Assembly: GCA_905198155.1 (NCBI GenBank)
Contig: CAJKBQ010000012.1
Span: 13,965-77,964, forward strand
From: an uncultured Eubacteriales bacterium
GTDB lineage: Bacteria > Bacillota > Clostridia > Oscillospirales > Acutalibacteraceae
Reading direction: 5' to 3'
Length of the DNA: 64,000 nt
Shown: in pieces, positions 1 to 7,969 of the stretch
Numbering within the stretch: the first letter of the stretch is position 1
Layout of the letters: the number at the start of each line of letters is the position of its first letter
The notes under the pieces: model-generated
Databases searched by the model: none
What the model saw: the letters and a program-made list of their open reading frames with translations, nothing else
Told to the model about the DNA's origin: nothing
Program-made: the position numbers and the translations under genes

Positions 1-1440
1 GGCCGCTTCCGCCAGCCGATCCATCGTCTGCTGCGCCAGCGCCGCCAGCGCCATCGGCTCTTTGTACAGCCGGATCCGCCCGGCTTCGGCGCGCGACAGG
101 TCGAGCATTTCAAACACCATTGCGTCCATGCGCTCCGCTTCGTCCAAAATCATTTGCAAGTAATGCGCGCGCTTGTCCTCGGCGACGTGCGCCTGCAAGC
201 CTTCGGCAGCACTGTGAATGATCGCCAGCGGCGTTTTCAGCTCGTGCGCAACGGCGGACATGGTTTGCTTGCGTTCGTCCTCGGCGGACTGCGCAAACGC
301 CAGCTGCCGGTTTTGCTGTGCGATTTCGGCGTCGCGCTGGCTGATTTTTTCGAGCAGCCGGTTTACGCCGTCGATCAGCTGATCCATCTCGCGCAGGCGG
401 CGATTTGGGGGGCGGACGGTGATCGTGCGGAATCCCGCCGCCAGCCCGTCGGCCAAAATCCGCGCCGGTTCGCAGAACGCGCGTCGATATGCGTGCAGCA
501 GCATCAGGTACAGCGCGGCCGCGATCAGAAACGACGCGACGTAAAAGCCCGTCAGGCTGCGCAGGGCGGTGCGGAGGGGCGCGTAGTGGAGGATATGGAG
601 CACCAGCAGGGAAGTGTCCGGGATTTCTTTGCGGTCGGTGGGATCCGGCGCATAGGAAACGTAAAAAACTTCCGAATAGTACGGCGAATCCAAAACCTGC
701 GGTAGCCCTGAACTGCTTTGCGTATGCGAACGCAGCATCTGCTTGCCGATCTGCACCAAACGCTCCGACCCGCCGGAATAAAACGTGACGCGCGGCGTGT
801 ACCAGGATTCCAGCGCCGCGCCGTCGGCGGGCGAACCGGATTCCCACAGCAGTTCCGCCTGCCCGGCGGGGGAGACGATCTCGATGCGCGTCGGGACAAA
901 ATAGCCGTCCTTGCGGAATCCGGTCAGCGCGAACCAATCGTCCCCGCGAAAAACCGAATCTATCTCCGCTTGCAGCGATGCCCATGTGTGTTCATCCGTC
1001 ATATCCGCCATTCGCACGGCCATCGGCTCGGCCGGCTGCTGTTGCGCGTTTTGGGTGGGATATGCGCTGAACGTAAAGCAGTTGCCGCTCGCAATGACCC
1101 ATGGGTTTTCCGCCAGCCGGAACGATTCCCCGTACTGCATCCGCGCCACCAAAACGGTATCCTGATAGTCCACCAGATCCGTGTGAAGCGTAGAGGGACG
1201 GTTGATCTGCTGCGTGAGCGAAACGTAGTAAACCTGCGGATAATCCAAAAGATATTCCTGCGAATAAATACTCGTGTTCAACGTGTTATTGACCAGCGCG
1301 TAATACAAGTCTCGGCGCATCAGCCGCATCTCCCGCCCCGTCGCAACCGCCCCAATCGCCAGCACCGCGCCGAGCATCGCCGCCCCCATCCGCACCGCAA
1401 ATCCGCGCAGCGAAAAGGTTCTTTGCTTTTTCTCCGCCAT
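1..1440 (-). CDS. Sensor histidine kinase, C-terminus cut by window edge
   Basis: Membrane sensor kinase that should phosphorylate the response regulator encoded just upstream. The frame is open from an ATG at 1440 to base 1, giving 480 residues. A membrane segment lies at about residues 13-31, a long extracellular sensor region follows, and a second membrane segment is at about 295-313, then a HAMP-like region. The H-box reads AVAHELKTPLAII with the phospho-accepting His at about residue 399. The ATP-binding N, G and F boxes lie beyond the window. An AGAAAGGA ribosome site precedes the ATG. The 30-bp gap to the regulator stop shows a two-gene operon. The signal is not identifiable from sequence. 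Confidence 0.9.
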   Translation of the reverse strand, partial: MAEKKQRTFSLRGFAVRMGAAMLGAVLAIGAVATGREMRLMRRDLYYALVNNTLNTSIYSQEYLLDYPQVYYVSLTQQINRPSTLHTDLVDYQDTVLVARMQYGESFRLAENPWVIASGNCFTFSAYPTQNAQQQPAEPMAVRMADMTDEHTWASLQAEIDSVFRGDDWFALTGFRKDGYFVPTRIEIVSPAGQAELLWESGSPADGAALESWYTPRVTFYSGGSERLVQIGKQMLRSHTQSSSGLPQVLDSPYYSEVFYVSYAPDPTDRKEIPDTSLLVLHILHYAPLRTALRSLTGFYVASFLIAAALYLMLLHAYRRAFCEPARILADGLAAGFRTITVRPPNRRLREMDQLIDGVNRLLEKISQRDAEIAQQNRQLAFAQSAEDERKQTMSAVAHELKTPLAIIHSAAEGLQAHVAEDKRAHYLQMILDEAERMDAMVFEMLDLSRAEAGRIRLYKEPMALAALAQQTMDRLAEAA

Positions 1441-1470
1441 AAAATTTCCGTCCTTTCTCCGTGTTTCCAT

Positions 1471-2139
1471 TCAGCCTTCCAAACAATACCCCACCTTGAC
1501 AATCGTTCGGATGCACCGCCCCGCGCTGCCGAGTTTTTCCCGCAGCCGCTTCACATAGGTGTCCACCGCACGGATGTCGCCGTCGTAGTCGTACCCCCAG
1601 CACTGGTTCAGCAGCTGCTCCCGGCTGAGCACCTGGTTTTTGTTCAGCATCAGGCAGTGCAGCAGCGCAAATTCCCGCGGCGTCAGCGCCACTTCCACTC
1701 TGTCCGCGAACACCTGATGCCGGATCAAATCCAGCGTCAGCGTCCCGGCGGCGAACTGCCCGCCTGTGCGCATACTGCCGCGGCACCGCCGGATCAGCGC
1801 GCCGACTTTGGCGTACAGCACCGCCATCGCGAACGGCTTGGTGATGTAATCGTCCGCGCCCAGCGCGTACCCGCGCAGCTTGTCGTCCTCGTCAGCCAGC
1901 GCCGTCAGGAACAGAATCGGCACGTTGCTCGTGCGCCGCAGCCGCTCGCACACGCGCCACCCATCCACGCCGGGCATCAAAATGTCCAGCAAAATCGCGT
2001 CCGGCGCCGCGTCCGCCGCCCGTGCCAGCGCTTCTGCGCCGTCGGCCGCTTCGATGGGGCAGTCGCCTTTGCTGCGGAAATAGTCGCAGATCAGCTCCCG
2101 CAAATGCGGCTCGTCTTCGGCAATTAAAATTCGGTTCAT
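1471..2139 (-). CDS. OmpR/PhoB-family response regulator
   Basis: DNA-binding response regulator, first gene of a two-component operon. Of its 222 residues, the N-terminal receiver domain shows the acidic cluster EDE near residue 8, phospho-acceptor Asp52 (LLDILMPG), Thr79 and Lys101 (ITKPF). The C-terminal winged-helix domain of the Trans_reg_C type starts near residue 125 (LTPREFALLHCLM) and ends in VDTYVKRLREKLG, typical of OmpR/PhoB proteins. An AAGGAG ribosome site precedes the ATG. Gene and kinase run away from prfB. The regulon cannot be inferred. Confidence 0.93.
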   Translation of the reverse strand: MNRILIAEDEPHLRELICDYFRSKGDCPIEAADGAEALARAADAAPDAILLDILMPGVDGWRVCERLRRTSNVPILFLTALADEDDKLRGYALGADDYITKPFAMAVLYAKVGALIRRCRGSMRTGGQFAAGTLTLDLIRHQVFADRVEVALTPREFALLHCLMLNKNQVLSREQLLNQCWGYDYDGDIRAVDTYVKRLREKLGSAGRCIRTIVKVGYCLEG

Positions 2140-2233
2140 GGTGAAGGCTCCTTTTCGATGGTCTACTTAGATTGTACCCGACGGATTTGTACTTCCTGTG
2201 TCAGAAATCCCGGTGCAATCAAAAAAATTTCTC

Positions 2234-2262
2234 TTTACAAATCGCGCACTTTCGGATATAAT
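2234..2262 (+). promoter_or_regulatory. Sigma-A promoter of prfB
   Basis: TTTACA (2234-2239), 17-bp spacer, TATAAT (2257-2262). Its predicted transcription start near 2269 lies downstream of the upstream in-frame ATG at 2198, so translation must begin later, supporting the 2306 start for prfB. Confidence 0.8.
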
Positions 2263-2305
2263 AGAATGGAATGATTTTGAACACAGCAAAGGAATGATAC
2301 CAATT

Positions 2306-3433
2306 ATGCTACAATACGAAGAACTGCGCCAGCAGCTGCAAGGCATGAAGCCGGACCTGGACGATCTGGCCGACGCGCTGGGGCTGAAACGGCTGGCGAT
2401 TGAGGTGGAAGAGCTGGAAATGAAGGCGGCCGAGCCGGGCTTTTGGGACGACCCGGACGCGTCGCAGAAAATCCTCCAGCGCACCGGCGCGCTGAAAGAC
2501 AAGATCGCCGCGTACGACGCGCTGGTCGCCAAGTACGACGATACGCTCGCCCTGATCGAGCTGGCGAACGAAGAAGGCGACCTCGACTACCTCGCCGAAG
2601 CGACCGACGGCGTGGCGGACGTGGCGTCCGAGCTGGAAACGCAGCGCCTCACCACGCTGCTCACCGGCGAATACGACCGCAACAACGCCATCCTCACGCT
2701 GCACGCCGGCGCGGGCGGCACCGAAGCGCAGGACTGGGCGCTGATGCTGTACCGGATGTACAACCGCTGGGCGGAGCGCCACGGGTTCAAAGTTTCCACC
2801 GTCGATCTGCTGGACGGCGAAGAAGCCGGCATCAAAAGCGCCACCATCATGATCGAAGGCGAAAACGCCTACGGCTACACCAAAAGCGAGGCGGGCGTGC
2901 ACCGGCTGGTGCGCGTGTCGCCGTTTGACGCGTCCGGCCGACGGCATACGTCGTTCGCGTCGGTAGAAGTGCTGCCCGAAATCAACGAGGACAAAAACAT
3001 CACCATCCCGCCCGAAGACATCAAAATGGACGTGTTCCGTTCCAGCGGCGCGGGCGGCCAGCACATCAACAAAACGTCGTCCGCCGTCCGCCTGACGCAT
3101 ATCCCCACCGGCATCGTCGTCGCGTGCCAGAACGAGCGTTCGCAGTTCCAAAACCGCGACGTCGCGATGAAAATGCTGATTTCCAAGCTGATGGAAATCA
3201 AAGAGCGCGAGCACCTGGACAAAATCGAGGACATCAAAGGCGTGCAGAAAGAAATCGCCTGGGGGTCGCAGATTCGGTCGTACGTGTTCATGCCGTACAC
3301 GCTCGTCAAAGACCACCGCACCGGCTACGAAACCGGCAACATCTCCGCCGTGATGGACGGCGACCTGGACGGGTTCATCAACGCGTTCCTCAAAGCCGCC
3401 AACGCGCACACGCTCCGCGACGGCGAAGAATAA
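2306..3433 (+). CDS. prfB: Peptide chain release factor 2
   Basis: Class I release factor that reads UGA/UAA stop codons and triggers peptide release in the ribosome. The 375-residue product has the RF2 anticodon-like SPF at residues 205-207 (VRVSPFDASGRRH) and the catalytic GGQ at 250-252 (GAGGQHINK). The start at 2306 is chosen because the promoter lies at 2234-2262 and the protein then begins like other RF2 proteins (MLQYEELRQQL); AAAGGA sits 12 bases upstream. Many prfB genes need a programmed +1 frameshift near codon 25; here the N-terminal region (about residues 20-40, DLADALGLKRLAIEVEELE) is read through in one frame without a UGA, so that autoregulation is absent. Confidence 0.96.
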   Translation: MLQYEELRQQLQGMKPDLDDLADALGLKRLAIEVEELEMKAAEPGFWDDPDASQKILQRTGALKDKIAAYDALVAKYDDTLALIELANEEGDLDYLAEATDGVADVASELETQRLTTLLTGEYDRNNAILTLHAGAGGTEAQDWALMLYRMYNRWAERHGFKVSTVDLLDGEEAGIKSATIMIEGENAYGYTKSEAGVHRLVRVSPFDASGRRHTSFASVEVLPEINEDKNITIPPEDIKMDVFRSSGAGGQHINKTSSAVRLTHIPTGIVVACQNERSQFQNRDVAMKMLISKLMEIKEREHLDKIEDIKGVQKEIAWGSQIRSYVFMPYTLVKDHRTGYETGNISAVMDGDLDGFINAFLKAANAHTLRDGEE

Positions 3434-3451
3434 CCGCGCACCAAAACTGAA

Positions 3452-4300
3452 TCACAGGCGGGGCAGGCTGGACGCAGACTGCCCCGCTTTTGCCGCTTCG
3501 TGCGCCCGGAAATCCCGCGGCGCAACGCCGCACCGCTGGCGGAATACCTTGGAAAAGTACAGCGGATCGCGGAATCCGCTGGCGGCGGCCGCCTCCTGCA
3601 CGCTGCACGCCCCGCTGCGCAGCAGCACGCACGCGTGCCGGATGCGCAGCCCCTGTAAATATTCGGAATACGGCACGCGCACCAGCCGCACAAACGCCGC
3701 CGATACATATTTGGCCGAATAGTGATGCATCCGGCTGACGGCGGCCAGGTTCAGCGACGCGTCGGTGTAGTGCAGGTCGGTGTACTGCTTGATGCGCAGA
3801 ATCCCGCTGTCCGCCGCGCCTTGCGCCGACTCCGCCGCCGACGCGCACAGGTACGAAAACGCCTCCATCAGCAGCGATTCGCAAATCAGGTCGATGCTGC
3901 ACGGCGCCGCGCGCACGATCTCCCGCGCCCATCGCTCGGCCAGAAACGCAAACCCGTGCCGCACCGGCTGCGTGCACACCAGCTGCGCCCGTTCCAGCAG
4001 CGCCTCCGCCCGCGTCCCGATGAATCCGATGTAAATGTATTCCAGTCCGCCGGTGTTTTCGATGCAATACGGCCGCGCCGAAAACGTCAGGAACAAATCC
4101 CCCGCCGCAATCGCGAAGTCGCCGCACGCCGTGTGCAGCACGCCGCGCCCCGCCGCCGCCATGTGCATCGTGTAGCCCGCCGGGGTAATCATCCGCTGCG
4201 GGCATTCGGCCGTGTGTTCGTACACAAAATTCAGGATATGCAGGTCATGCTGCGGCAGCATGGTCTGCGCAAATTTGCAGATGTTTTCGGGTGCTTCCAT
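3452..4300 (-). CDS. AraC-family transcriptional regulator
   Basis: 282-residue regulator. The N-terminal half is a cupin-like sensing domain (PAGYTMHMAAAGRGVLHT and following), the C-terminal ~100 residues carry two helix-turn-helix motifs of the AraC type; the second ends in ASGFRDPLYFSKVFRQRCGVAPRDFRAH. It is transcribed divergently from the oxidoreductase gene at 4465, with face-to-face promoters and paired direct repeats between them, so it probably controls that gene and itself. The last 12 codons are formed by the prfB terminator hairpin. The inducer, perhaps a sugar, is unknown. Confidence 0.92.
   Translation of the reverse strand: MEAPENICKFAQTMLPQHDLHILNFVYEHTAECPQRMITPAGYTMHMAAAGRGVLHTACGDFAIAAGDLFLTFSARPYCIENTGGLEYIYIGFIGTRAEALLERAQLVCTQPVRHGFAFLAERWAREIVRAAPCSIDLICESLLMEAFSYLCASAAESAQGAADSGILRIKQYTDLHYTDASLNLAAVSRMHHYSAKYVSAAFVRLVRVPYSEYLQGLRIRHACVLLRSGACSVQEAAAASGFRDPLYFSKVFRQRCGVAPRDFRAHEAAKAGQSASSLPRL
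3458..3491 (+). terminator. Terminator of prfB, overlapping araC-like gene end
   Basis: Inverted repeat GCGGGGCAG / CTGCCCCGC (3458-3466 and 3479-3487) followed by TTTT. It sits inside the last codons of the convergent AraC-family gene. Confidence 0.8.
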
Positions 4301-4332
4301 CGCGCATCATCCTTCGTATGGGCTTTGCCTCC

Positions 4333-4361
4333 ATTGTAGCACAGTCCGCCCGCCCCGTCAA
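4333..4361 (-). promoter_or_regulatory. Sigma-A promoter of the AraC-family gene
   Basis: On the minus strand: TTGACG (4356-4361), 17-bp spacer, TACAAT (4333-4338), about 30 bp before the ATG at 4300. Confidence 0.75.
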
Positions 4362-4370
4362 TTCCAATCG

Positions 4371-4404
4371 GGCAATTTTCCATAAATCCATGGCCAATTT
4401 CCAT
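4371..4404 (+). promoter_or_regulatory. Candidate AraC-type direct-repeat operator
   Basis: Two similar half sites, GGCAATTTTCCAT (from 4371) and GGCCAATTTCCAT (from 4392), are repeated in the same orientation about 21-22 bp apart, i.e. two helical turns. The second abuts the -35 box of the oxidoreductase promoter. This spacing is typical of AraC-family activator sites. Function is inferred. Confidence 0.5.
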
Positions 4405-4432
4405 TTACGCCGCCGCCGCTTTGCCGTATAAT
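4404..4432 (+). promoter_or_regulatory. Promoter of the oxidoreductase operon
   Basis: TTTACG (4404-4409), 17-bp spacer, TATAAT (4427-4432), 32 bp ahead of the ATG at 4465. Confidence 0.75.
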
Positions 4433-4464
4433 AAAGTCAAACTTCACGGAAAAGAGGATGAATC

Positions 4465-5724
4465 ATGAACGACAAATGCAAAATCGGCGTCGTCGGCATC
4501 GGCCGCGGGGCCATGATGTTCCGCTACTGCCGCGACGCAGACAACGCGCAGCTGACCGCCATCTGCGATTGCTGGGCCGAAGGGCTGGACCGCGTGAAAG
4601 CGGAGCTGCACGACGATACCATCGCCTACGACACAGACTTCGAGACTTTTTTGACCCGCGACATCGACGTCGTAGTCCTGGCCAACTACGCCACCGAGCA
4701 CGCGCCGTTGGCCATCCGCGCGATGGAGGCGGGGAAGGACGTCATCAGCGAAGTCCTGCCCGTCCAGAATATGGCAGAGGCTGTCGCGCTGATCGAATGC
4801 TGCGAACGCACCGGCCGGACGTACTGCTACGCGGAAAATTACTGCTTTATGCTCGCCCCGCAGGAAATGCGCGCCCGCTGCCGCGCCGGGGAACTCGGCG
4901 AATTCGAGTACGGCGAGGGCGAATACCTGCACAACTGCGAGCCGATCTGGGCGAACATCACCCGCGGCGACCCGAATCACTGGCGGAACCATATGTCGGC
5001 ATTTTTCTACTGCACGCACTCCGCCGGGCCAATTCTGCACATCACCGGCCTGCGGCCGAAGCGCGTGATCGGGCTGGAATGTCCGTTCAATGCGCGCATG
5101 GCGCGGATGGGCGCGCGCGCCGGGCATACGGCGGTCGAAATGGTCACGCTGGAAAACGGCGCGGTGTTCAAAAGCCTGCACGGTGTCGGCTGTTCCCGCA
5201 GCTCCATCTGGTACAGCATATACGGCAGCAAAGGCCGCATCGAATCGGCGCGCGAGGACGCGTCGCACAACGACGTCAGCCGCGTGTATTTGAATCTGGA
5301 CGGCGCGCGCATCTGCAACTACATCCCGGACGCGCCGTACGGAGACGTCGCGCCCAAGCACGGCCACGGCGGCAGCGATTTCTACTGCCTGCACAGCGCC
5401 ATCGACTATATCCGCGGCGACCGCACCGCCGACCATGTCGATGTGTACGAAGCGATCGATATGTGGATGTGCGGGTTCTTCGCGTACCAGTCCGTGCTGG
5501 CGGGCGGCGTTTCGCAGGAGATTCCCGACCTGCGCGACCCGGCGCAGCGCGACGCCTACCGCACCGACCGACGCTGCACCGACCCCAAAGCCGCAGGCGA
5601 CCAGCTGCTGCCCAGTTATTCGCAAGGCAACCCGGAGATTCCGGACGAAATCTACGCGATTCAGCGGCGCAAATGGGCGGAAAGCCAGGCGCGCGTCGCA
5701 TACGGGCTGGGCAAAAATACATAA
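4465..5724 (+). CDS. Gfo/Idh/MocA-family NAD(P)-dependent oxidoreductase
   Basis: Cytoplasmic sugar or inositol-type dehydrogenase, 419 residues. The N-terminal Rossmann fold is clear: GVVGIGRGAMMF near residue 8 for dinucleotide binding and the family segment EVLPVQNMAEAVALIE (about 95-110), where EKP is the commonest form of the cofactor-contacting motif; here it reads EVLP. The C-terminal alpha/beta domain carries substrate residues. A divergent AraC regulator and a downstream GNAT gene (22-bp gap) form the context, suggesting catabolism of a carbohydrate-derived compound. GAAAAGAGGAT upstream supplies the ribosome site. Substrate cannot be told from sequence. Confidence 0.9.
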   Translation: MNDKCKIGVVGIGRGAMMFRYCRDADNAQLTAICDCWAEGLDRVKAELHDDTIAYDTDFETFLTRDIDVVVLANYATEHAPLAIRAMEAGKDVISEVLPVQNMAEAVALIECCERTGRTYCYAENYCFMLAPQEMRARCRAGELGEFEYGEGEYLHNCEPIWANITRGDPNHWRNHMSAFFYCTHSAGPILHITGLRPKRVIGLECPFNARMARMGARAGHTAVEMVTLENGAVFKSLHGVGCSRSSIWYSIYGSKGRIESAREDASHNDVSRVYLNLDGARICNYIPDAPYGDVAPKHGHGGSDFYCLHSAIDYIRGDRTADHVDVYEAIDMWMCGFFAYQSVLAGGVSQEIPDLRDPAQRDAYRTDRRCTDPKAAGDQLLPSYSQGNPEIPDEIYAIQRRKWAESQARVAYGLGKNT

Positions 5725-5746
5725 ATGCAAAGGAGCAATACACAAA

Positions 5747-6304
5747 ATGGAACAGTTAAAAATGGTTTGGCAAAACGACAACACCCCGCCGCAGCCGGTG
5801 ACCGTTCCGGCCGGGTGCGCAATCGTCCCGTTTTCGCAGCTGGGCGGCGCGCTGGACGCGTGGCTGGATATCGTGCAGTACGGCCTGTCCGACGGCCGCA
5901 AAGACGCGGCCTACTATCAATCGACGATGGAAGCCCGCCCGCACTACGACCCCGATTTCTGCTATATTCTGCTGGAATCCGGTCAGCCGGCCGCGACGCT
6001 GACGTTGATATTCGACCCGGAAACGCGCGACGGCTACGTCCACATGGTGGCCTGCAAAGAGTCGTATCGCGGCAAAGGCTACGGCACGCTGCTGACGCGG
6101 TTCGCGCTGTACCGGCTCAAACGCGCCGGAATGCGCACCGCCCGCCTGTCAACAGACGACTGGCGGCTCCCCGCAATTCGCAGCTACCTGCGCATCGGCT
6201 TCGCGCCGGTTCACGCCTCGCCGGAGGTTTCCGCCCGGTGGGACGCGGTCATGGAAAAAGCGGGCCTTGCCGTGCAAAGCCCGCTGGAGAATGGTGTGGG
6301 ATGA
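5747..6304 (+). CDS. GNAT-family N-acetyltransferase
   Basis: 185-residue acetyl-CoA-dependent acetyltransferase. The acetyl-CoA pyrophosphate-binding motif A is visible as YRGKGYGTLLTRFAL at about residues 107-121, following the beta-4 strand GYVHMVACKES. The start at 5747 is set by AAAGGAG at 5729-5735; a longer frame upstream is an overlap with the oxidoreductase gene. It is 22 bp downstream of that gene and probably cotranscribed. The acceptor substrate is unknown. Confidence 0.88.
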   Translation: MEQLKMVWQNDNTPPQPVTVPAGCAIVPFSQLGGALDAWLDIVQYGLSDGRKDAAYYQSTMEARPHYDPDFCYILLESGQPAATLTLIFDPETRDGYVHMVACKESYRGKGYGTLLTRFALYRLKRAGMRTARLSTDDWRLPAIRSYLRIGFAPVHASPEVSARWDAVMEKAGLAVQSPLENGVG

Positions 6305-6312
6305 AACTAAAT

Positions 6313-6340
6313 GGGCGGACGATCCGATGATCGCCCGCCC
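6313..6340. repeat. GATC-centred palindromic intergenic repeat
   Basis: An inverted repeat with GGGCGG/CCGCCC outer arms and GATC inner arms lies just after the GNAT stop. No T-run follows, so it is not a clear intrinsic terminator. The inner GATC-rich core resembles the repeats at 6483 and 11741. The rest of 6341-6539 contains no convincing gene. Confidence 0.5.
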
Positions 6341-6482
6341 AAAATCATATTGCAAATCGCACCGCGGACGTAATGCAGCATGGTCAATCGCGCGGCCGGA
6401 ACAATCCGTCCCCACTTTGCGTCCCATGCGGCAAATACGCGACGTGAAGCACATCCGATTGCAAAAGACCCATCTTACCGCC

Positions 6483-6504
6483 GTAGGGGCGATCATCGAT
6501 CGCC
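6483..6504. repeat. Dispersed intergenic repeat, copy 1
   Basis: GTAGGGGCGATC followed by an inverted GATCGCC copy. Near-identical to 11741-11762. It lies in the 235-bp gap between convergent GNAT and pepD genes. Confidence 0.6.
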
Positions 6505-6539
6505 AGCCTAAAATGATATCACAAACCGCGCTCCCGGAA

Positions 6540-7937
6540 TTATCCTTGCAGCACCCTGCACACCAACTGCCACGTCCGCTCCGCCGACGCCAAATTCAGC
6601 CGTTCGCGCGTCGTGTGAATGTCCAGAATCTCCGGCCCCATCGAGACCGCGTCCAGCCCCGGCAGTTTTTCGCTCAGCAGCCCGCATTCCAGCCCGGCAT
6701 GAATGACCTCGACCTTTGGCGCGTGGCCGAACATCGACGCAAAGCACGCGGAAATGCGCTCCCGCAGCGGCGAATCCGCCCGGTATTCCCACGCCGGATA
6801 CGCCCCGTGGAACTTGATGTGCGCGCCGTGCGCCCACGCGGACGCGGACAGACGGTCGGCCAGCGCGTCTTTTTCGGCGTTGACGCTGCTCCGGAGCGAT
6901 ACCGTCGCCGTCACGCCCGCGTCGTCGCTGCACAGCGTCCCCAGGTTCAGCGACGTCTGCACCAATCCCGGAATGTCGGGGCACATTTGCTGCACGCCGT
7001 TGGGCTGCGACACCAGCATTGTAATAATCTTCGCCGAATCGGCCGCCGAAAAGGCGTCGCCCGCCGCATCGACCGGTGCCGCATGAATCGCCAGCTCCGG
7101 TTCCGCGTCGGCGAATTCCGCCCGAATCGCCGCGCCGCACTGCGCAATCGCCTGCTGCGCCGCCGCAGCGTCCGGCACCCAGACCACGGCCTCCGCCGCG
7201 CGGGGAATGGCGTTGTCCTTCGTGCCGCCGGCAATGGATGCGATCCGCACCGCCCCGGCTGCCGCCAGCAGCCGCGCCAGCAGGATATCCGCGTTCCCGC
7301 GTCCCAGGTGGATTTCTACGCCGGAATGCCCGCCGCGCAGGCCGTCCACCGTCACGCGCAGCGCAGAACCGTCCGCCGCACTGCGCGCCGCTTTCCACCG
7401 GATGTCCGCCCGGCAGCCGCCCGCGCACCCCACGGTCAGCACGCCCTCGGCTTCGCTGTCCAAGTTCAGCAGCGTCCGCGCGCGCAGCGGCGTGGGGTCG
7501 AGCGCGTGCGCGCCGTCCATCCCGGTTTCTTCCTCCACCGTCAGCACGATTTCCAGCGGCGGATGCGGCACGTCGCTGTCCAGCAGCGCCAGCGCATACG
7601 CCACGGCGATGCCGTCGTCCGCGCCGAGCGTCGTGCCTTCGGCCCACAGCCATGTCCCGTCGTCGCGCAGCACCAGCCCGTCGCGCGTCATGTCCAGCGG
7701 GCAATCGGGCGTCTGCTCGCACACCATGTCCAAATGCCCCTGAATCATCACCGGCGGCCGGTCCTCGTACCCCGCCGTGCCGGGCGCGAAAATGATGACA
7801 TTGTTGCACGGCTCCTGAATCACGCGCAGCCCGCGCGCCCGCGCGAATGATACGCAATAGTCGCTGATCGCCCGCGTGTTGCCCGAACCGTGCGGGATGG
7901 CGCAAATTTGCCTGAAAATGTCCAAATACGTCTGCAT
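6540..7937 (-). CDS. pepD: Aminoacyl-histidine dipeptidase (PepD, M20 family)
   Basis: Cytoplasmic zinc dipeptidase that splits beta-Ala-His and other Xaa-His dipeptides. 465 residues, close to the 480-490 of known PepD proteins. Metal and catalytic motifs in order: GHLDMVCE (about residues 71-78), GADDG (about 106-110), catalytic-base pair EEETGMDGA (about 137-145) and a histidine-containing C-terminal motif (LDIHTTRERLNL). The lid domain lies between about 190 and 390. It is followed (upstream on the minus strand) by the parvulin gene with a 32-bp gap, so the two may share a transcript. Confidence 0.95.
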   Translation of the reverse strand: MQTYLDIFRQICAIPHGSGNTRAISDYCVSFARARGLRVIQEPCNNVIIFAPGTAGYEDRPPVMIQGHLDMVCEQTPDCPLDMTRDGLVLRDDGTWLWAEGTTLGADDGIAVAYALALLDSDVPHPPLEIVLTVEEETGMDGAHALDPTPLRARTLLNLDSEAEGVLTVGCAGGCRADIRWKAARSAADGSALRVTVDGLRGGHSGVEIHLGRGNADILLARLLAAAGAVRIASIAGGTKDNAIPRAAEAVVWVPDAAAAQQAIAQCGAAIRAEFADAEPELAIHAAPVDAAGDAFSAADSAKIITMLVSQPNGVQQMCPDIPGLVQTSLNLGTLCSDDAGVTATVSLRSSVNAEKDALADRLSASAWAHGAHIKFHGAYPAWEYRADSPLRERISACFASMFGHAPKVEVIHAGLECGLLSEKLPGLDAVSMGPEILDIHTTRERLNLASAERTWQLVCRVLQG

Positions 7938-7969
7938 GGATGGTTCCTCCGTTCCAAAATTTGCAGCGT

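Noticed and set aside
2198..2305. N-terminal extension of prfB
   Set aside because: It lies upstream of or within the TTTACA-17-TATAAT promoter.
6267..6539. Possible ORF in the GNAT-pepD gap
   Set aside because: Its translation runs through GATC palindromes into pepD antisense; no ribosome site.
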